Source: Myxococcales bacterium (GTDB lineage Bacteria; Myxococcota; UBA796; SXON01). Taken from it: a stretch of DNA of 64,000 nt. The notes beneath the pieces are model-generated. The model searched no databases. It worked only from the letters and a program-made list of their open reading frames with translations, and was not told the origin of the DNA. Shown in pieces: positions 53,922-62,217 of the stretch (its first letter is position 1; each line of letters begins with the position of its first letter). The position numbers and the translations under genes are program-made. The stretch lies in contig SHYX01000004.1 of NCBI GenBank assembly GCA_009692585.1, positions 1 to 64,000 of the forward strand. The letters are read 5' to 3'.

Positions 53922-54955
53922 TCCAGGCTGCAGCCGGTGGAGAGAACCAGGTTCAACGCCTCGGCCTCGGTCAGGAACGCCGTCTGGCCGGTGGCCGGGT
54001 CGAAGGCGGGCACGTTCCACCCGAGGACGAGCCCGACCCCCGCCAGCTGCATCAGGTCCGGCAGGTTGGTGGTCGGCTCCAGCCACCACGCCACCGCCAG
54101 CCAGGACCCAGAACAGCCCATCCCGAGCACCGTGTCCACGCCAAGGGTCAGCGCCCCGTCGCGATTGAGGTCGGTGTACGCCGCCGAGAGCTCGACGGCC
54201 TCTTCCGACCCGTTGCTGTCGATGTCGACGAAGCGGTCTGCGTCCGGCACGCCGTCCACGGTGAGCGACCAGGCGCCGCTGGTCAGGGCATCGTCGTCGA
54301 GCGCGTCGACCGGGCTCCCGGCGAACACCGCGCCCGAGATTGTGCTGACGCGGTCGGTGCTGGCGATCGTCTCGTCGTAGCTGCCGCCCAACGTCACGGT
54401 GTCGCGGCGCTCGACCGGGATCCGCTGCTCCAGCGGGTCGACCAGTTCGAAGCCGTCGCTGGTGACGCCTGCGTTCCAACCCACGCGCAAGCCCGACTCG
54501 ATGTAGGAGGGGGGCAGGATGCCGTCCAGGTAGACGGTCAGGCTGAGAGAGGCGGCGAACCAGCGTTCGTCAGGGTCCCACTCCCCGTCGTCCTCGTCCT
54601 CGTGGAGGCCCGCCATGTAGTACCCAACGACGAGCCCCGGGACGTCGGGGTGCTCAAGCAGATCGGAGGTAGGCGGGGCGTCGACCTGGAGCTCGATGCG
54701 CGCGCTGACCTCGGTCTCGGCGACGATGTCCGCCATGACGAAGCTCTCCGGGTCGACGCGCACCAGCGAGAAGGCCAGGCCGTCGGCGTCACCCGTGACA
54801 TCCCACGCCAGGTTCGGCTCGAAGTTCCCGGTGTCGCCGGTGTCGCCAATGTCTTCGGTGTCGGTGTCGGTGTCGGTGTCGACGTCGACGTCAGTGTCCT
54901 CCACCGTGGTCGTGGGGGTGCAGGCCAACAGCAGGAAAAGAGGCAGGGTACGCAT
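53918..54955 (-). CDS. Asp/Thr-rich lipoprotein
   Basis: A 345-residue lipoprotein (lipobox LLLAC, Cys11) followed by a repetitive acidic linker, about 25 residues of alternating Asp and Thr/Val (DVDVDTDTDTDTED) and DTGDTGN. The mature domain looks like a beta-sandwich (LAFSLVRVDPESFVMADIVA) with DLNRDGALTLGVDT, an acidic loop. No family recognised; the style is the same as the MopE-like lipoproteins elsewhere in the window. Convergent with the ABC exporter. Its start is the ATG of MRTLPLFLLL; upstream open frame is shadow. Confidence 0.7.
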   Translation of the reverse strand: MRTLPLFLLLACTPTTTVEDTDVDVDTDTDTDTEDIGDTGDTGNFEPNLAWDVTGDADGLAFSLVRVDPESFVMADIVAETEVSARIELQVDAPPTSDLLEHPDVPGLVVGYYMAGLHEDEDDGEWDPDERWFAASLSLTVYLDGILPPSYIESGLRVGWNAGVTSDGFELVDPLEQRIPVERRDTVTLGGSYDETIASTDRVSTISGAVFAGSPVDALDDDALTSGAWSLTVDGVPDADRFVDIDSNGSEEAVELSAAYTDLNRDGALTLGVDTVLGMGCSGSWLAVAWWLEPTTNLPDLMQLAGVGLVLGWNVPAFDPATGQTAFLTEAEALNLVLSTGCSLD

Positions 54956-54980
54956 CGCCGAAGCGTAGCCGAAAGGCGCG

Positions 54981-55226
54981 TCAACCGCCGGTGGCTTCGT
55001 CCAGCACCAGCAGAAGGGCCCCCTTTTCCACCTCGGCACCTTCGGCCACCGCGCACTCGATCACCACCCCTGCATTCCGAGCCGAGAAGGTCTCGACTTC
55101 GCGATCGCCTTCGACCATGACCAGGGATCGGCCCGCCCAGACGGGCTCGCCCACCTTGACCCGGTACTCGACCGAGCCGGCGAACGCAGCGCGGACCCGG
55201 ACGAGCCCCTGGCGGTCGGCGAGCAC
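54981..55226 (-). CDS. Lipoyl/biotinyl-like small protein lacking the acceptor lysine
   Basis: An 81-residue protein with the two half-domains of the biotinyl/lipoyl fold: VRVRAAFAGSVEYRVKVGEP in the first, and FSARNAGVVIECAVAEGAEV in the second. In biotin carriers the hairpin between them holds E-x-M-K-M; here it reads VMVEGDREVETF, with Arg where the modified Lys should be. So it cannot be biotinylated or lipoylated in the usual way. The GTG start overlaps the upstream gene's stop (TAGTG). It is the last gene of the DapF-like operon. Confidence 0.65.
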   Translation of the reverse strand: MLADRQGLVRVRAAFAGSVEYRVKVGEPVWAGRSLVMVEGDREVETFSARNAGVVIECAVAEGAEVEKGALLLVLDEATGG

Positions 55227-55873
55227 TACGGCACCACTGACGGGCAGGACTTCTTTTTCTGGTCGAGGATGATCGTCCGGCCGCTGCTCCCGACTTCGAC
55301 GGGGCATGAGAGATCCACGCCTTCGGTCTCGAAGGTGAACGTGTGCAACCCGGGCGTGACGCGGGTGCGGAGGGGGCGCTTGCCCAACTTCTTGCCGTCC
55401 ACGCCGACCTTCAGGTCGTTCCATTTCCCGCCACTCGGCAAGACGAAGCCCACGGCGACGGTGGCGTCCACCGGTTCGGTGGCGGGCTCGTCGTCCTCGA
55501 TGGGCGGCGGCGCGGGCCGAATGGTGGTGTTGCTGCTGGCGCTGCTCGTGGCGGCCGGTGCGGGTTTGGCCGCGGGCGCTGGCGTGGGGGTGGGTGCGGG
55601 CTTTGTCGCGGGCGCCGGGGCGGGTGTGGACCGCGCGGCCGGTGCCGGCTTTGCGGCGGGCGGCGGGGTGGGCGTGGGCGCCGGTGTCGGCGCGGGCGTC
55701 GGCGGCGCGGCCGGCTCTGGGACGGGATCGATGACCGGCACGTTCGGATCGGTCATCGACGGCGGCAGCTCGACGTCGGAGATCGCCAGGGAGGACCCGT
55801 ACAGTGCCGCGCCCGCACACAGAGCACCACACACCACCACGAGGACGGCAACGACTGCAACGACCCATTTCAT
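55226..55873 (-). CDS. Exported protein with Pro/Ala repeat linker and PEGA-like domain
   Basis: A 215-residue protein with a membrane anchor MKWVVAVVAVLVVVCGALC, a ~90-residue low-complexity linker made of Pro-Ala-Thr-Lys units (APTPAPTPTPPPAAKPAP), and a C-terminal beta domain resembling PEGA (LKVGVDGKKLGKRPL, RVTPGLHTFTFETEG, LSCPVEVG). The linker would span the periplasm, as in TonB-like proteins. The start overlaps the DapF-like stop by four bases (ATGA). Confidence 0.65.
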   Translation of the reverse strand: MKWVVAVVAVLVVVCGALCAGAALYGSSLAISDVELPPSMTDPNVPVIDPVPEPAAPPTPAPTPAPTPTPPPAAKPAPAARSTPAPAPATKPAPTPTPAPAAKPAPAATSSASSNTTIRPAPPPIEDDEPATEPVDATVAVGFVLPSGGKWNDLKVGVDGKKLGKRPLRTRVTPGLHTFTFETEGVDLSCPVEVGSSGRTIILDQKKKSCPSVVP

Positions 55874-56694
55874 GGAGCACGCCGGGGAGCCACGGGGCCT
55901 AATCCGACCTGGGGACACGGGCCAGCCGGCCGGCCGCCGGCCGGCGTGTGCGCAAGCAGCCAGTCGCCGTCAACGGAAAAGCGTCCCACCGGCGCCACCG
56001 GTCCGGAGAGGACCAGGGTGTCGCCGACCGCCACCACCAGCTCGCCGCCCGCCATTCGCACGGTCACCGGGGAGCGCAAGAGGCCGCGTGCGACGCACAC
56101 CGCGGCGATGGCGCACGCGCTGGAGCCGCTGGCCTGTGTCTCACCGACGCCGCGCTCCCAGACGAGCGCCCGCGCGGCGTTGCCTTCGACCGATACGAAT
56201 TGGACGTTGGCGCGCCCGGGGACGGAGGTCTCGATCGCGGCCCCCCGTTCGCGCCAGTCGATCGGCTCCGCAAAGCAGACGGCGTGCGGGTTTCCGAGGT
56301 CCACACGCCAGCACGCGTGGCCGGCCAGCGCCTCCGGACCCCAGACCCTCGCCGGTCCCATGTCCACCCATACGTCGGTCCCGCGCACGACACACCGGAC
56401 CACCCCGCCCAGGGTCCAGACCGAGAACTCGGTCGGGGCGCCGCGATGGTGGACCAGCCAGTGCGCGTAGATCCGGAGCCCGTTTCCGCTCTTCTCCGCC
56501 TCGGTCCCATCGGGATTGTGGATGCGCAGCCCGTACGCGCACTCCCCGATCCCCGGCACCGGCTCGAGCACGCCATCACTGCCGATGCCGCGGTGTCGGT
56601 CGCACAACGCGCGCACCAGCGCCGGCGACAGCCTTTCCCCGGATTCCAACACGAGGTAGTCGTTTCCGAGGCCGTGGGCACGCCAGAGCAGCAC
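55870..56694 (-). CDS. Diaminopimelate epimerase homologue without the two catalytic cysteines
   Basis: A 274-residue DapF-fold protein. The order of blocks follows DapF: GNDYLVLE near the N-terminus, NPDGTEAEKSGNGLRIYA, DLGNPHAVCFA, and VWERGVGETQASGSSACA. True DapF uses a Cys pair (MCGNG and ACGTG) to epimerise LL- to meso-diaminopimelate. Here the equivalents are Ser69 (KSGNG) and Ser189 (ASGSS). Both changed together argues for a different reaction or for a binding role. The start is a GTG only 4 bases from the NAD kinase frame on the other strand. It starts an operon with two small genes downstream. Confidence 0.8.
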   Translation of the reverse strand: MLLWRAHGLGNDYLVLESGERLSPALVRALCDRHRGIGSDGVLEPVPGIGECAYGLRIHNPDGTEAEKSGNGLRIYAHWLVHHRGAPTEFSVWTLGGVVRCVVRGTDVWVDMGPARVWGPEALAGHACWRVDLGNPHAVCFAEPIDWRERGAAIETSVPGRANVQFVSVEGNAARALVWERGVGETQASGSSACAIAAVCVARGLLRSPVTVRMAGGELVVAVGDTLVLSGPVAPVGRFSVDGDWLLAHTPAGGRPAGPCPQVGLGPVAPRRAP

Positions 56695-56698
56695 TCGT

Positions 56699-57475
56699 TT
56701 GGGTTATCCCGCACCGGTGCTGCGTGTCGTCAGCAAGAGCCCCGTTGCCCAGGCCTTCGCCGTGGCGCTCGACGCCCCGGGGCCGCTGCCGCCGGTTCCC
56801 GACGACGTGTCGTTGGTGCTCGGCGGCGACGGCACGATGTTGCAGGCCATCCACAAGGGTGCGCATGGCCGCACGTGGCTGGGTCTCAATTTCGGGCACC
56901 TCGGTTTCCTCATGAACGATCTTCCTGCGGAAGGCGCGGTGGACTACGTTCGGTCGCGTCTCGCGACGCACGACTGGCAGAGTCACAACTTCATGCGGCT
57001 GTCCATGCGGGGGGGGGTCGGAGCGAGCGAGGTCCGTGGACTGGCGGTGAACGACGTCTACATCGAACGTCAGTCGGGCACCGCCTGCCACCTGCGGGTG
57101 TCGGTCGACGGGCACGTGGTCGCCGAGCGACTGGTCTGTGACGGCATCATCGCCGCGACCCCCCTCGGAAGCACTGCGTACAGCTTCTCCGCGGGAGGAT
57201 CGGCGGGGCACCCGCTGGTGCGATCGGTGCACCTGACCGCGATCTGTCCCCACGCCCCCAAGCTCCCGCCGTTGGTGTTGCCCGCCAGCGCCCGCATTCG
57301 GGTCGACGTGCTCGATGCCGGGCGCCGGCCGGCCCGCGTGGTGGTCGACGGAATCGCCCACGGAGACATTCGGAATGTGGAGATCGGCAGCAACCCCGCC
57401 GACGACGTGGCGCTCGCCTTCTTCGCGGGTCACGACTTCACGAGGACGCTGTTGCGCAAGGTGGTGCGCCGGTAG
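56699..57475 (+). CDS. nadK: NAD kinase
   Basis: A 258-residue NAD kinase, which makes NADP from NAD and ATP (or polyphosphate). The signature GGDGT lies at residues 42-46 (VLGGDGTMLQAIH); LNFGHLGFL, VNDVYIERQSG and CDGIIAATPLGSTAYSFSAGG are all present. It is slightly shorter than most (about 280-300 residues). Start is TTG 56699 by the open frame; a GTG at 56717 is an alternative and neither has a strong ribosome site. It is divergent from the DapF homologue, with the two starts almost touching. Confidence 0.9.
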   Translation: MGYPAPVLRVVSKSPVAQAFAVALDAPGPLPPVPDDVSLVLGGDGTMLQAIHKGAHGRTWLGLNFGHLGFLMNDLPAEGAVDYVRSRLATHDWQSHNFMRLSMRGGVGASEVRGLAVNDVYIERQSGTACHLRVSVDGHVVAERLVCDGIIAATPLGSTAYSFSAGGSAGHPLVRSVHLTAICPHAPKLPPLVLPASARIRVDVLDAGRRPARVVVDGIAHGDIRNVEIGSNPADDVALAFFAGHDFTRTLLRKVVRR

Positions 57476-57483
57476 GTTGATCG

Positions 57484-57590
57484 CGGAGCCAACACCAGAT
57501 TCAGGCCAGCCCGCACGTCGTCCATGTGCGCCTTCGTCAGTCGTCCTGTCTTCTTCGACACCTCATCCGGAGGCAGGAAAGCGGAGCTTG
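57484..57590 (-). pseudogene. C-terminal trace of a MazF/PemK-type toxin
   Basis: The frame read on the minus strand gives [19 protein letters not shown] and [13 protein letters not shown]. This resembles the end of MazF/PemK endoribonuclease toxins, where a VxQV...RLGRLT...M...V...L.L.LGL pattern closes the fold. The rest of the toxin is absent; the sequence runs at once into the dispersed repeat. It lies in the 222-base gap between nadK and the aldolase gene. The match is short and by eye. Confidence 0.35.
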
Positions 57591-57606
57591 AAGGCTGGCG
57601 CGCATG

Positions 57607-57682
57607 GCGCGGTAGGGGAGACGGCGCCGGGAAAGTCCGGGGCGCGAACCCTCTCCCCCGGTTCATGATAGTCACCCATGCC
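57607..57682 (+). repeat. Dispersed palindromic repeat, second well-kept copy
   Basis: This copy matches the element at 19318 in order and most bases: a GCGGTAGGGGAGAC arm, the hairpin GGCGCCGGGAAAGTCCGGGG, then CTCTCCCCCGGTT and the outer motif GTCACCCATGCCG. The outer inverted repeat on the left side is worn. Similarity to the 14.4 kb copy continues leftward through an AAGC-TTGAAGGC block. It lies between the toxin trace and the aldolase start, and thus upstream of the fba gene, where it could influence its leader RNA. Confidence 0.6.
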
Positions 57683-57697
57683 GCCTCCGGAGCGCAC

Positions 57698-58771
57698 GTG
57701 GACATCCGCCGCATCACCGAGCTGCTCGGCGCCGACGCCGAGTCCCTCCTCACCCACACCTGCAAGGGACTGCCGAAGGAGCGTTTTGCGCTGCCCGGCC
57801 CCGACTTCACCGAGCGTGTCTGGCTGGACAGCGACCGATCCCCTCGGGTGATCGGCTCGTTGCAGCGCCTGCTCGATCACGGTCGCCTGGGTGGGACCGG
57901 CTACCTCTCCATCCTCCCGGTCGACCAGGGCATCGAACATGCCGCCGGCGCCAGCTTCGCCAAGAACCCGGACTACTTCGATCCGCGGAACATCGTCGAA
58001 CTCGCGGTCGAGGGCGGTTGCAACGCGGTCGCGAGCACCTACGGCGTGCTCGGCATGTGCGCGCGGCGGTACGCCCACCGCATCCCGTTCATCGTCAAGA
58101 TCAACCACAACGAGCTGCTCACCTGCCCCAACAAGTTCGATCAGATCATGTTCGGGACCATCAAGGACGCCGCGGACATGGGCGCGGTCGCCGTCGGCGC
58201 GACGATCTACTTCGGCTCGCCGGAGTCGGGACGCCAGATCGTCGACGTCGCCCAGGCTTTTGCGATGGCTCACGAATTTGGGCTCGCGACGGTGCTCTGG
58301 TGCTACCTGCGCAGCAGCGGCTTCAAGAAGGACGGAGTCGACTACCATGTCGCCGCGGATCTCACCGGGCAGGCCAACCACCTCGGTGCGACCATCAAGG
58401 CGGACATCGTCAAGCAGAAGCTACCCGAGAATAACGGTGGGTACAACGCCCTCAATATGAGTGGCTCAAGCTATGGCAAGACCGACAAGCGCATCTACAC
58501 CGAGCTCTGCACCGACCACCCGATCGATCTCGTGCGCTACCAGGTCGCCAATGGATACATGGGCCGAATCGGCCTCATCAACTCCGGTGGGGCATCCAGT
58601 GGGGACAGCGACCTGGCCGAGGCCGTTCGGACCGCGGTCATCAACAAACGAGGCGGTGGGATGGGCCTCATCTCGGGACGCAAGGCGTTCCAGAAGCCGC
58701 GCGCCGAGGGCATCGAGCTGCTGCAGTCGATTCAGGACGTGTATCGCTGCGGCACCGTGACCATCGCCTAG
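57698..58771 (+). CDS. Class I fructose-bisphosphate aldolase (DhnA/FbaB type)
   Basis: A 357-residue Schiff-base aldolase that cleaves fructose 1,6-bisphosphate to glyceraldehyde 3-phosphate and dihydroxyacetone phosphate. Landmarks include [56 protein letters not shown] and [11 protein letters not shown], as in the archaeal/bacterial FbaB family. I chose the GTG 57698 because GGAG lies 7 bases upstream and family proteins begin near [10 protein letters not shown]. The ATG at 57665 falls inside the palindromic repeat and is less likely. Confidence 0.9.
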   Translation: MDIRRITELLGADAESLLTHTCKGLPKERFALPGPDFTERVWLDSDRSPRVIGSLQRLLDHGRLGGTGYLSILPVDQGIEHAAGASFAKNPDYFDPRNIVELAVEGGCNAVASTYGVLGMCARRYAHRIPFIVKINHNELLTCPNKFDQIMFGTIKDAADMGAVAVGATIYFGSPESGRQIVDVAQAFAMAHEFGLATVLWCYLRSSGFKKDGVDYHVAADLTGQANHLGATIKADIVKQKLPENNGGYNALNMSGSSYGKTDKRIYTELCTDHPIDLVRYQVANGYMGRIGLINSGGASSGDSDLAEAVRTAVINKRGGGMGLISGRKAFQKPRAEGIELLQSIQDVYRCGTVTIA

Positions 58772-58774
58772 ATC

Positions 58775-59011
58775 GTGCCGATCGCCCTTGGCCGCGGCCT
58801 CGTAGATGTCCCGACCGCGCCGCTTCAGGTGCTCTTTCGCGCCCTCTGTCGCGACGAGCTGAAGTGTCCGCCGGACGCGTGGGAGTTCGCGCGCTTCGGG
58901 CTTCAATCCTGGCAGGCCGAGCTGGGCGACGCGCTGCGCGGGCTCGACCGGCCGGGGGTTCGTGCGGTGCTGGTGGCGGTGCTTGCCGAACGGAACTCGA
59001 CCTCGGGTTGA
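58775..59011 (+). CDS. Small hypothetical protein
   Basis: A 78-residue soluble protein starting from a GTG three bases after the aldolase stop. It has a helical middle (PLQVLFRALCRDELKCP; FARFGLQSWQAELGDALRGL) with two Cys, and no signal. No family recognised. The spacing suggests translation from the aldolase mRNA. Confidence 0.5.
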   Translation: MPIALGRGLVDVPTAPLQVLFRALCRDELKCPPDAWEFARFGLQSWQAELGDALRGLDRPGVRAVLVAVLAERNSTSG

Positions 59012-59060
59012 AACGGACGTCGACAACGCGCTGCCGATCGATGTACGGTGAGAACGGCTC

Positions 59061-59690
59061 ATGATCGCGCTCATTGTCGGTGTTGCCCTGGCCTGTCAGG
59101 ACGCGGTTTTCCGCACGCTCGATGCGCCGCCCATCCCCAGGTCGGGCAAGGCGTCGGTGACGGGGGACAGCACCATCGATGGCGCGCGGGTGATCGGCGC
59201 CCGCTTCACGATGGTCAGCGATGTACCCGTGGCCGCCTGGCGCAGCGCGCTGAGCAATCCCGAGCGTCAGGACGACTGGGTTCCGGAGCGCTTCGGGTAC
59301 GATCTCGTTGAAAAGGTCGACGACACCCACATGTATCTTCAGGTGAACGTCGGCTTCCTCTTCGGTGCGGTGAACATCCGTCGGCAACTGGTCGCCGAGC
59401 TTGCCAGCCAGGACACCGGGTCGCGTTTCGTCACCTGCTGGCGGCGCGTGAACCCGGATCCGTACCGAGCGCAACTGGGCGCGATGGTCAGCGACGCGAC
59501 GTGGCAGGATCCGAGCGCCGGCTGGTGGAGTGTGGAGCCCGCCGGCAGCCAGACGGTGGTGGGCTACCAGTGGTGGACACTCGCGGCGGGACTCCCGACG
59601 GCGGTGGTGAAATTCGGTGCCACGCAGACGTTGCCGGACCTGATGGATGCGTTCGAAGCACAGGCCCGACGTCTGGCCAAGGCCGGCTGA
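59061..59690 (+). CDS. Exported START/SRPBCC-like lipid-binding-fold protein
   Basis: A 209-residue protein with a short signal (MIALIVGVALA, then CQDAVF, perhaps a lipoprotein anchor). The mature part reads like the helix-grip (START/SRPBCC) fold: VIGARFTMVSDVPVAAWRSA, a conserved NPERQDDW, YLQVNVGFLFGAVNIRRQLV, and a closing helix LPDLMDAFEAQARRLAKAG. Proteins of this fold bind hydrophobic ligands. No enzyme activity can be inferred. Confidence 0.65.
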   Translation: MIALIVGVALACQDAVFRTLDAPPIPRSGKASVTGDSTIDGARVIGARFTMVSDVPVAAWRSALSNPERQDDWVPERFGYDLVEKVDDTHMYLQVNVGFLFGAVNIRRQLVAELASQDTGSRFVTCWRRVNPDPYRAQLGAMVSDATWQDPSAGWWSVEPAGSQTVVGYQWWTLAAGLPTAVVKFGATQTLPDLMDAFEAQARRLAKAG

Positions 59691-59764
59691 CCGGGATTAC
59701 CCGCGCGGCGTGGTGCTGATCCTTCCCGCCGAAGCCATCGTCGCGGCGGGTCCCCAGTATCATA

Positions 59765-61105
59765 TCAGTCGTCGTGGCGCGGGGGAGCCTTGTCCGGGGC
59801 GTCGGGAGCGTTCGCCATTTGCCAAAGGAGCGCCGCCAGGGCGCCGGTACTCTCTGCGAGCGCGGCGGGATCGACCTTGTCGACGGTATCGGCCCACGTG
59901 TGATGCACATCGAAGTAGTGGCTGTCGTCGGGCAGGAGCCCGATGGCGAGGACGCCGTCCTCGGTGAGCGGGCTGATGTCCGCGCCGCCGCCCTTGGTGT
60001 GGAGCCGCAGGCCGCTACCGAGCAAAAGTGGCTCGAACCAGGACATCTGCGCTGGACTCGCCGTGACCCCCCACCCTAGCGGCGAGCCGCCGCCGAGATC
60101 CGACTCCACGGCGGCCACGTGTCGCTCGGTTCCGTGTTTCGCGAAGTAGGCCTTCCCCCCGCGCAATCCGTTCTCCTCATTCGCGAACAGCACCACGCGG
60201 ATGGTGCGCGCCGGGCGACCGCGAGCGGCGATCAGTCGTAGCGCCTCGACGCTTTCGACCACCCCCGCTCCGTCGTCGTGCGCGCCTTGACCCACGTCCC
60301 AGCTGTCGAGGTGTCCCCCGACCACGATGATCTCGGCCGGGCGCGTCTCTCCCGTCAGCTCCCCGATCACGTTGACTGCGGGGGCGTCGGGAGCGGTGCT
60401 TGGTGTCATCCACAGGCGAACGCGCACCTCGCCCCGGGCGGCGAAGCGGGTGAGTCGGTCGGCGTCCTCGGAGGTGATGGCGGCGGCCGGCACCTTCGGA
60501 AGTCCGTCCGCATAGGACACGGCTCCGGTGTGGGGCGTGTACAACGAGCGGGTGGTGACCGAACGAACCAGGACGCCCACCGCGCCGTGGGCCGCAGCCT
60601 TCGAGGCGCCGCCCGTCCGGTAGGCGACGGCCGGCCCGTAGTGCTCGATGCTCGGAATTCCCTCGATCATCGGGTAGTTATAGAGCACAATCTTACCTTT
60701 TACGTGGGGTCCCAACTCGGAAAAGTTGCGGATGATCACCACGGCCGCCTCGAGGCCAGCCTGGGGGGTCGCGACGCTGCCGCCGAGCGCGAGCAGCGCC
60801 AGCGACTCCTGCCGAGGGCTGGTCAGGGTGAGGCTGGCTTCACCCCGGATCCATACTGGAACCATGACCGGGTCCAGGCTGACCGTGAGCCCATCGGCTT
60901 TGAGCCAGGCGGTGGCGATCTCCTCCGCCCGACGCTGCCCTGGCGAGCCCGCGAGTCGGTGACCGGCACCGTCGCAAAGCTCCACCAGCCTGGCGTATAT
61001 CTCGTCGCGACTTACTTCGGCGCGCTTCTGAAAGTCCTGCCACGCGGCGCCCGTCGGGGTCCAGGGCTCGGCAGCGGCAACGGCGATGAGCAACAAGAGC
61101 GTCAT
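59765..61105 (-). CDS. Secreted M28-family zinc aminopeptidase
   Basis: A 446-residue M28 peptidase (PGCP/glutamate carboxypeptidase-like) with signal peptide MTLLLLIAVAAAEP. The order is an N-terminal region, an inserted PA-like domain (PHVKGKIVLYNYPMIEG), and the catalytic domain with zinc ligands in GGHLDSWDVGQGAHDDGAG, FANEENGLRGG (Glu pair), ESDLGGGSP and PDDSHYFDVHHT. All ligands appear present. It should release amino acids or dipeptides outside the cytoplasm. The start is the ATG of MTLLLL; a longer start adds nine residues without a better signal. Confidence 0.85.
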   Translation of the reverse strand: MTLLLLIAVAAAEPWTPTGAAWQDFQKRAEVSRDEIYARLVELCDGAGHRLAGSPGQRRAEEIATAWLKADGLTVSLDPVMVPVWIRGEASLTLTSPRQESLALLALGGSVATPQAGLEAAVVIIRNFSELGPHVKGKIVLYNYPMIEGIPSIEHYGPAVAYRTGGASKAAAHGAVGVLVRSVTTRSLYTPHTGAVSYADGLPKVPAAAITSEDADRLTRFAARGEVRVRLWMTPSTAPDAPAVNVIGELTGETRPAEIIVVGGHLDSWDVGQGAHDDGAGVVESVEALRLIAARGRPARTIRVVLFANEENGLRGGKAYFAKHGTERHVAAVESDLGGGSPLGWGVTASPAQMSWFEPLLLGSGLRLHTKGGGADISPLTEDGVLAIGLLPDDSHYFDVHHTWADTVDKVDPAALAESTGALAALLWQMANAPDAPDKAPPRHDD

Positions 61106-61147
61106 TCCGCCCCTCCTACCGGATCCGGACATGGTAGGCTCGACGCA

Positions 61148-61675
61148 ATGAGCGTTCTGGTGCTCGGATTCGGCGCATTCGGGCAGATTCTCGACAATCC
61201 GTCATCGCGACTTTCACGAGCGGTCGATGGCAGAATTGTAGGCCTGAAACAGGTGAAGGTCGTGGGCGCCGAGATGCCGGTATCCTATGCGCGAGGATGG
61301 GTGACGGCCCTGGAGTACATTCGGCGAACGGAGCCGATTTTCACCTTGGGCATCGGCGTCGCGGCGACCCGCGTGCAGGGCATGATCGAGAGCCGCGCCC
61401 GGAATGTCGCCTCGGTCGCGCTCTTCGACATCGACGACCGGGCGCTGGGAGACCTCGGCACCGGCCCGTTGGAAATTCAGTCCCCTGACGCGGAAGCGCT
61501 GGCGTCCGCGTTGGGAATCGCGCTGAGTCACGACGCGGGCGAGTATGTGTGCAACGCATGGTTGTTTCAGATGTTGCGCGCGCGTCAGCGGGTCGGATTC
61601 CTCCACGTCCCGGTCGACGGATTCCCTGCCGACCAGCTCGCGGAGGGGCTGGGGCGCTTCGTCGATGGCCTTTGA
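61148..61675 (+). CDS. Pyroglutamyl-peptidase I-like protein (peptidase C15)
   Basis: A 175-residue cysteine peptidase homologue. It opens VLVLGFGAFGQILDNPSS (Pcp: TGFxPFGxxxxNPS). The catalytic triad can be matched to Glu81 (MIESRARN), Cys135 (YVCNAWLF) and His153 (GFLHVPV). At 175 residues it is shorter than typical Pcp (about 210-215), missing parts of the loop region around the N-terminal third. It probably removes pyroglutamate from peptide N-termini. Its stop overlaps the next start by one base (TGATG). Confidence 0.8.
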   Translation: MSVLVLGFGAFGQILDNPSSRLSRAVDGRIVGLKQVKVVGAEMPVSYARGWVTALEYIRRTEPIFTLGIGVAATRVQGMIESRARNVASVALFDIDDRALGDLGTGPLEIQSPDAEALASALGIALSHDAGEYVCNAWLFQMLRARQRVGFLHVPVDGFPADQLAEGLGRFVDGL

Positions 61676-62217
61676 TGTGCGCTCCGCTCGGATTTCTGGT
61701 CTTCGCCCTCGGCTGTGCCCCCGCGTGGCATCCGGCCCGCCCCGGCCGACTGAACCTCGTCGTGCCCGACGGCTGGACGGTGACACGCAACTATCGGGCG
61801 TTCGGAGCGGATACGGTGGTCTTGGATTCCGACCGGGCGTCGATCAGCGTCAGTGTCCGGCCTGACTCCGAAAGGGGCCGACAGCTTCCGGTGGACCTCG
61901 TGGCGGGCGTGCGGGCGCTTTCGTGGGGCCGGGGCCTGGGGGTGCAGAACGCGGTCATCGCGGAGCACGACATCGAACTCGATGGGCGCCGCGCCTGCGC
62001 GGTCACCGGGATGCGCCGATGGAGGACTGCGAACATCGGCTACACGATGATCTACTCGCGAGCGGCGGGGCGAAGCGTAGAGCTGGTGTTGCACGCCCCG
62101 CTCGACGAACTCGACCGGCACGCGGCGGACTGGTCGACCTTCATCGACGGCTTTCACCTCGACGTCCCCGTGCCGGTGGACGGACCGCTTTTCGAGGACG
62201 ATCTGTGGCGACGCTGA
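61675..62217 (+). CDS. Hypothetical lipoprotein
   Basis: A 180-residue lipoprotein with anchor MCAPLGFLVFALGCAP (lipobox ALGC, Cys14). The mature domain is alpha/beta (LNLVVPDGWTVTRNYRAFGA; DIELDGRRACAVTGMRRW) and resembles small outer-membrane-associated domains that follow a PsbP-like fold, without certainty. Start overlaps the pyroglutamyl-peptidase-like stop, and its own end overlaps the following gene by 13 bases. Confidence 0.65.
   Translation: MCAPLGFLVFALGCAPAWHPARPGRLNLVVPDGWTVTRNYRAFGADTVVLDSDRASISVSVRPDSERGRQLPVDLVAGVRALSWGRGLGVQNAVIAEHDIELDGRRACAVTGMRRWRTANIGYTMIYSRAAGRSVELVLHAPLDELDRHAADWSTFIDGFHLDVPVPVDGPLFEDDLWRR

Noticed and set aside
57630..57652. GGGAAAGTCCGGGG in the repeat, reminiscent of the start of bacterial RNase P RNA
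   Set aside because: None of the other conserved RNase P helices or the P4 core follow; the sequence is explained by the repeat's hairpin.
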